From Ailanthus altissimus (taxonomy: Eukaryota; Streptophyta; Magnoliopsida; Sapindales; Simaroubaceae), in NCBI GenBank assembly GCA_946807835.1, contig OX327697.1, forward strand, positions 19,912,001 to 19,976,000: a stretch of 64,000 bases of DNA. Reading direction: 5' to 3'. Shown in pieces: positions 60,940 to 64,000 of the stretch; the first letter of the stretch is position 1, and every line of letters starts with the position of its first letter. The position numbers and the translations under genes are program-made. The notes beneath the pieces were generated by a model, which saw nothing but the letters and a program-made list of their open reading frames with translations, was not told the origin of the DNA and made no database searches.

Positions 60940-62090
60940 ATAATTAATCAATTCAAGTGAAATATTTAATTTTGATTCATTTTTTAAATTGAGACTGTTT
61001 TAATTTTAATTTATGGTATTTCAATTCATTAGTATAAAAGTCCAATTTTAGAGTTACACAATTAATCAATTTAAGTGTAAAATTGAAATTTTAATTTATT
61101 ATATTAAATTGAATCAATTTTAATTTTAATTTGTGATATTCAATTCATTAATATAAAATCCAAATTTTAGAGTCACACAACTGATCAATTCAAGTGCAAT
61201 ATTGAATTTTCATGTAGTATATTCAATCGAATCAATTTTAACTTTAATTTATGATATTCAATTCATTAATATAAATTTTTAATTTTAAAGTTATGCAATT
61301 AATCAATTCAAGTGCAAGATTAAATTTTAATTTATTATATTTAATTGAATTAATTTTAATTTATGATATTTAATTCATTAACATAAAAGCCTAATTTTAG
61401 AGTGACATAATTTATTCAATTACAGCATTGAATATTAATTCATTATATCCAATTGAAATTGAAATTTATGATATTCAACTGGTTAATATAAAAGCCTAAT
61501 TTTAGAATTACGTAATTAATCGATTCAGGTGCAAGATTGGATTTTAATTTATTATATTCAATCCAATCAATTTTTAATTTTAATTTATAATATTCAACTC
61601 ATTAATATAAAAGGAAATTTGAGAGTTATGTGATTAATCAATTAAAGTACAAGGTTGAATTTTAATTTATTATATTCAATTCATTAATATAAAAGCCTAA
61701 TTTTAGAATTACAAAAATAATCAATTCAAGTGCAAGATTGAATTTTAATTTATTATAATCAATTGAATTAATTCTTATTTTAATTTATGATATTCAAGTC
61801 ATTAATATAAAAACCCAATTTTGAGTTGCACCAATTAATTAATAAAAATGTAATTTTATTATATTCAATTCATTGATGTAAACCCATTTTGAGTGTTACA
61901 TATTTAGTTAATATAATAAATTTTAATTTTTGGTATTCAATTTATTAATGCAAAAGCTCAATTTTAGTATTACACATTTAATTAAATTATTAATATAAAT
62001 ACCATATCGAATTTTAATTTATGATATTCCATTTCTTAAGATAAAAACTCAATTTTATGATTAAACTATAATTAAATTAATTAATATAAG
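60940..62090. repeat. AT-rich tandem array, period near 118 bp, about nine or ten degenerate copies
   Basis: The phrase ATTAATCAATTCAAGTGCAA recurs with starts near 60943, 61061, 61180, 61298, 61410, 61515, 61633, 61716 and 61833, most steps 105-119 bp. Each unit also has TTTAATTTATTATATTCAAT, ATGATATTCAATTCATTAATATAAAA and CCTAATTTTAGAGTTAC. Copies are diverged and some are shortened. Confidence 0.85.
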
Positions 62091-62314
62091 ATAAATACTG
62101 AATTACAATTAAATATAAATTATTACATAAGCACATCTTTAATTGATGCAATTTTAGGCCCCCAAAGACAATATCAAATAAAATTAAACCCACAAAAATA
62201 ATATTCATTCGACAAATTCAACCTAAACATTTAATTTGCAGTTTAAGTAGTAGATCTAAACTGAATGAAAAATCAAACCAGACCAAACCAGTACATTTTG
62301 GTTTGTTCTTACAT

Positions 62315-62334
62315 GTGAAACCGATCGGTTTCAC
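62315..62334. repeat. Perfect 20-bp palindrome
   Basis: GTGAAACCGATCGGTTTCAC is its own reverse complement. Shorter AAACC/GGTTT motifs surround it (62270-62400: CAAACCAGTA, TTTGGTTTGTT, AAACCTATTAGTTTGGTTT), suggesting a foldback-type or repeat-derived segment. Confidence 0.9.
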
Positions 62335-62629
62335 TTTTTGTCAAACCTATTAGTTTGGTTTTAAATCAGTTCTGGAGTGAATTGACCTGAAACCGATTTC
62401 TCCACTTTGTCTAAACTTATCAAGTTCTAATTAAAAATTTTATCGATGTTACGTCGGGTTATTTAATTAAATATTTTAAAGAAGTTTCTAAATTACATAA
62501 ATATCCCACTTAACTATACTTACATAGATATCTCAAAAAAGAGTGAGAAATGACTACAAAGTCCTTTAATACTATCTCAAATATAAAGTTTTGAAATGGC
62601 CATAAAATTCTTCTATTTTATTTTTGTTT

Positions 62630-63065
62630 TATCTTATTCTTGTACTTTAATTGTTGTTTTTTGTTACAAGACATCATGATGGTTATGTAAGAGTAGTGTA
62701 GCAATCTTGTACTATCACATAAGTCAATATAGTAGGTTGTGTTATTGTACAAGGCTTTAAGTACATGGTCTTGTAAGAATTTTGTAAGAGTCTTGTATAA
62801 TCTTATACTGTCAATCATGTCAATGAACTATTTTTTGTTTTCTTACAAGATTTAACATTATATAATCTTATATGGTCTTGTATAAGTCTTGTACTATTGC
62901 TTAAGCCATTCTAATTCATATCATCTTATACCAGACTTTGTATACATAATCTTGTGTAGTCTTGTAATAATATTGTAATGTCATCTAAGGCATTGTAATG
63001 CATTATAATTTGTTAAATAGTCTTGTACCTGACTCTAATAGTATATGGTATTATAAGAGTCATAT
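62630..63065. repeat. Cluster of TCTTGTA/TACAAGA motifs
   Basis: TCTTGTA or close variants (TCTTATA, TTTTGTA) occur a dozen or more times in both orientations at irregular distance, for example near 62637, 62666, 62706, 62770, 62791, 62873, 62886, 62951, 62960 and 63022. Motif clusters of this kind are found in subterminal regions of CACTA and some other DNA transposons. No transposase was found here. Confidence 0.6.
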
Positions 63066-63444
63066 AGCAATTTTATTTTACATTTATGTGAAGACTTAAT
63101 ATAACATAGGCTTATATTTTATGCATAATTTTTGTGTGGTAGTTAATAATAATTTGTTAAATAATTTATTCTAATTAGGTTGTATTTTAATTATATTTTT
63201 TTTATATCAATGCACATCGTGTACATGTCGATTGTTTATGATGGTGAATAGTTCGAAGATAAGGACCCTTTACTTGTCACTTACGATATAGATTCAGATA
63301 AAGTGCCCACCAATTATACATTCTTGTTTGGAAGAAAGTTAGTGTTGTCGAAACCTTGTGCTTTAAATATTTATTAATAAAAATATTGTGGTAGATGAAC
63401 GCGAATATTTAAAATGAAGTGATGACAATGTAAGACCATACAAG
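63066..63444 (+). other. Spacer with a short MULE-like N-terminal remnant (weak)
   Basis: At 63215-63300 the plus strand reads VYMSIVYDGE, stop, FEDKDPLLVTYDIDSD. VYDGEW-type starts occur in MULE proteins, but the piece is too short to be certain. Confidence 0.25.
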
Positions 63445-64000
63445 TGTTGGAGTTGGTGCTCGAGCACCATTCCAATTCGTATAAATTTTATTTATATTGA
63501 TTGGTGTATATGTGTATCTAGAATGTCCATACGGCTGGTCTTAACAAATTATGAGTTTAGTGAAAACTTGTATAGGTATATAGGTGTTAAGTAAGGATTT
63601 GACACTGAACAGACTTACGAAGACATCCAATAAATATTCCATAAAAAGTCGTCAGTTGATAGTATTCTCGAGTTGAGAAGTATTTATGATCCCTTAACTT
63701 GAGTGGCACAATAGGCTTATAAGTGATGTATTTACCTAACCATCACTTACTTGATTAAAAATACTTAATGCTTATTTCTTTTGGTATTTTATAATACAAA
63801 GACAAAGTAATAAATTTAAATGCACCACTTACTTTGTTAAAAAATTCTTGATGTTTAATGTGACTGACATTTTATAATACAAAGATAAATTAATAAATGA
63901 TAATGCACCACATATTTTATTATAAAAATATTAATATTATTAATGATTAATGTATCAAGCATTTAATAATCAAAGACACTTATTTTATTGAAAGATTATT
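63445..64000 (+). repeat. Start of another LTR of the copia family (copy E), cut by the window end
   Basis: TGTTGGAGTTGGTGCTCGAGCACCATTCCAAT at 63445 matches the minus-strand LTR start TGTTAAGGTTGTGCCTACGTATCATTCCAAT of copia 3. It continues with CACTGAACAGACTTACGAAGAC and TATTCTCGAGTTGAGAAG-TAT, seen in inverse form in copies A and C. Here the LTR reads on the plus strand, opposite to all other copies. Internal deletions are evident. Confidence 0.8.

Overview
This is a piece of AT-rich plant nuclear DNA, almost certainly from a dicot. It has one intron-containing plant gene, a putative pectin-type methyltransferase, and many plant-type transposable elements: Ty1/copia, Ty3/gypsy, Mutator-like (MULE), hAT and a probable TRIM. 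No bacterial operons, ribosome binding sites, CRISPR arrays, rRNA or tRNA genes were seen. Assignments rest on reading the translated frames and comparing segments by eye; no database or alignment program was used.

Layout. 1-1440: 3' end of a decayed copia element (RT, RNase H, polypurine tract, start of LTR). 3177-3721: a probable minus-strand TRIM. About 5.0-8.3 kb: a decayed MULE (MULE-1). 9697-16304 (minus): the only intact gene, seven exons coding for 597 residues, a membrane-anchored PMT6/PMT7-like methyltransferase. 17-29 kb: remains of a Tat/Ogre-like gypsy element with a decayed tRNA primer site and long tandem-repeat arrays, broken by a solo LTR at 18099-19802 (TSD GGAAC) and by two copies of a roughly 2-kb copia LTR (22050-24209 with TSD GTTTA, and about 24260-26449). 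29.2-30.3 kb: a MULE terminal-repeat relative. 31391-33458: another solo copy of the copia LTR, with a fragment at 33.8-34.1 kb. 35.6-41.2 kb: an hAT transposase pseudogene split by a defective copia (37151-about 40660).

41.6-60.8 kb is the most remarkable part. Two arms of about 1.06-1.1 kb, in inverted orientation, bound a nest of about 19.2 kb. Inside the left arm is a MULE transposase pseudogene (MULE-2). Farther in, on the opposite strand, is a DUF1985-like remnant, the domain usually joined to Ulp1-type peptidases in plant MULEs of the Kaonashi (KI) type. This element was then invaded by a copia retrotransposon (48232-59608, minus strand), whose reverse-transcriptase gene was in turn split by a solo gypsy LTR (51079-53544, TSD CAAGT/CAAGC). 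The order of events is therefore MULE, then copia, then gypsy, then LTR-LTR recombination to a solo LTR.

60.9-64 kb: an AT-rich array with a period near 118 bp, a perfect palindrome, a cluster of TCTTGTA motifs and the start of another copy of the copia LTR, cut by the window end. Apart from the methyltransferase, every coding remnant carries stops or frameshifts, many of them explainable as C-to-T or G-to-A changes, so the rest of the window reads as old, methylated transposon sediment.
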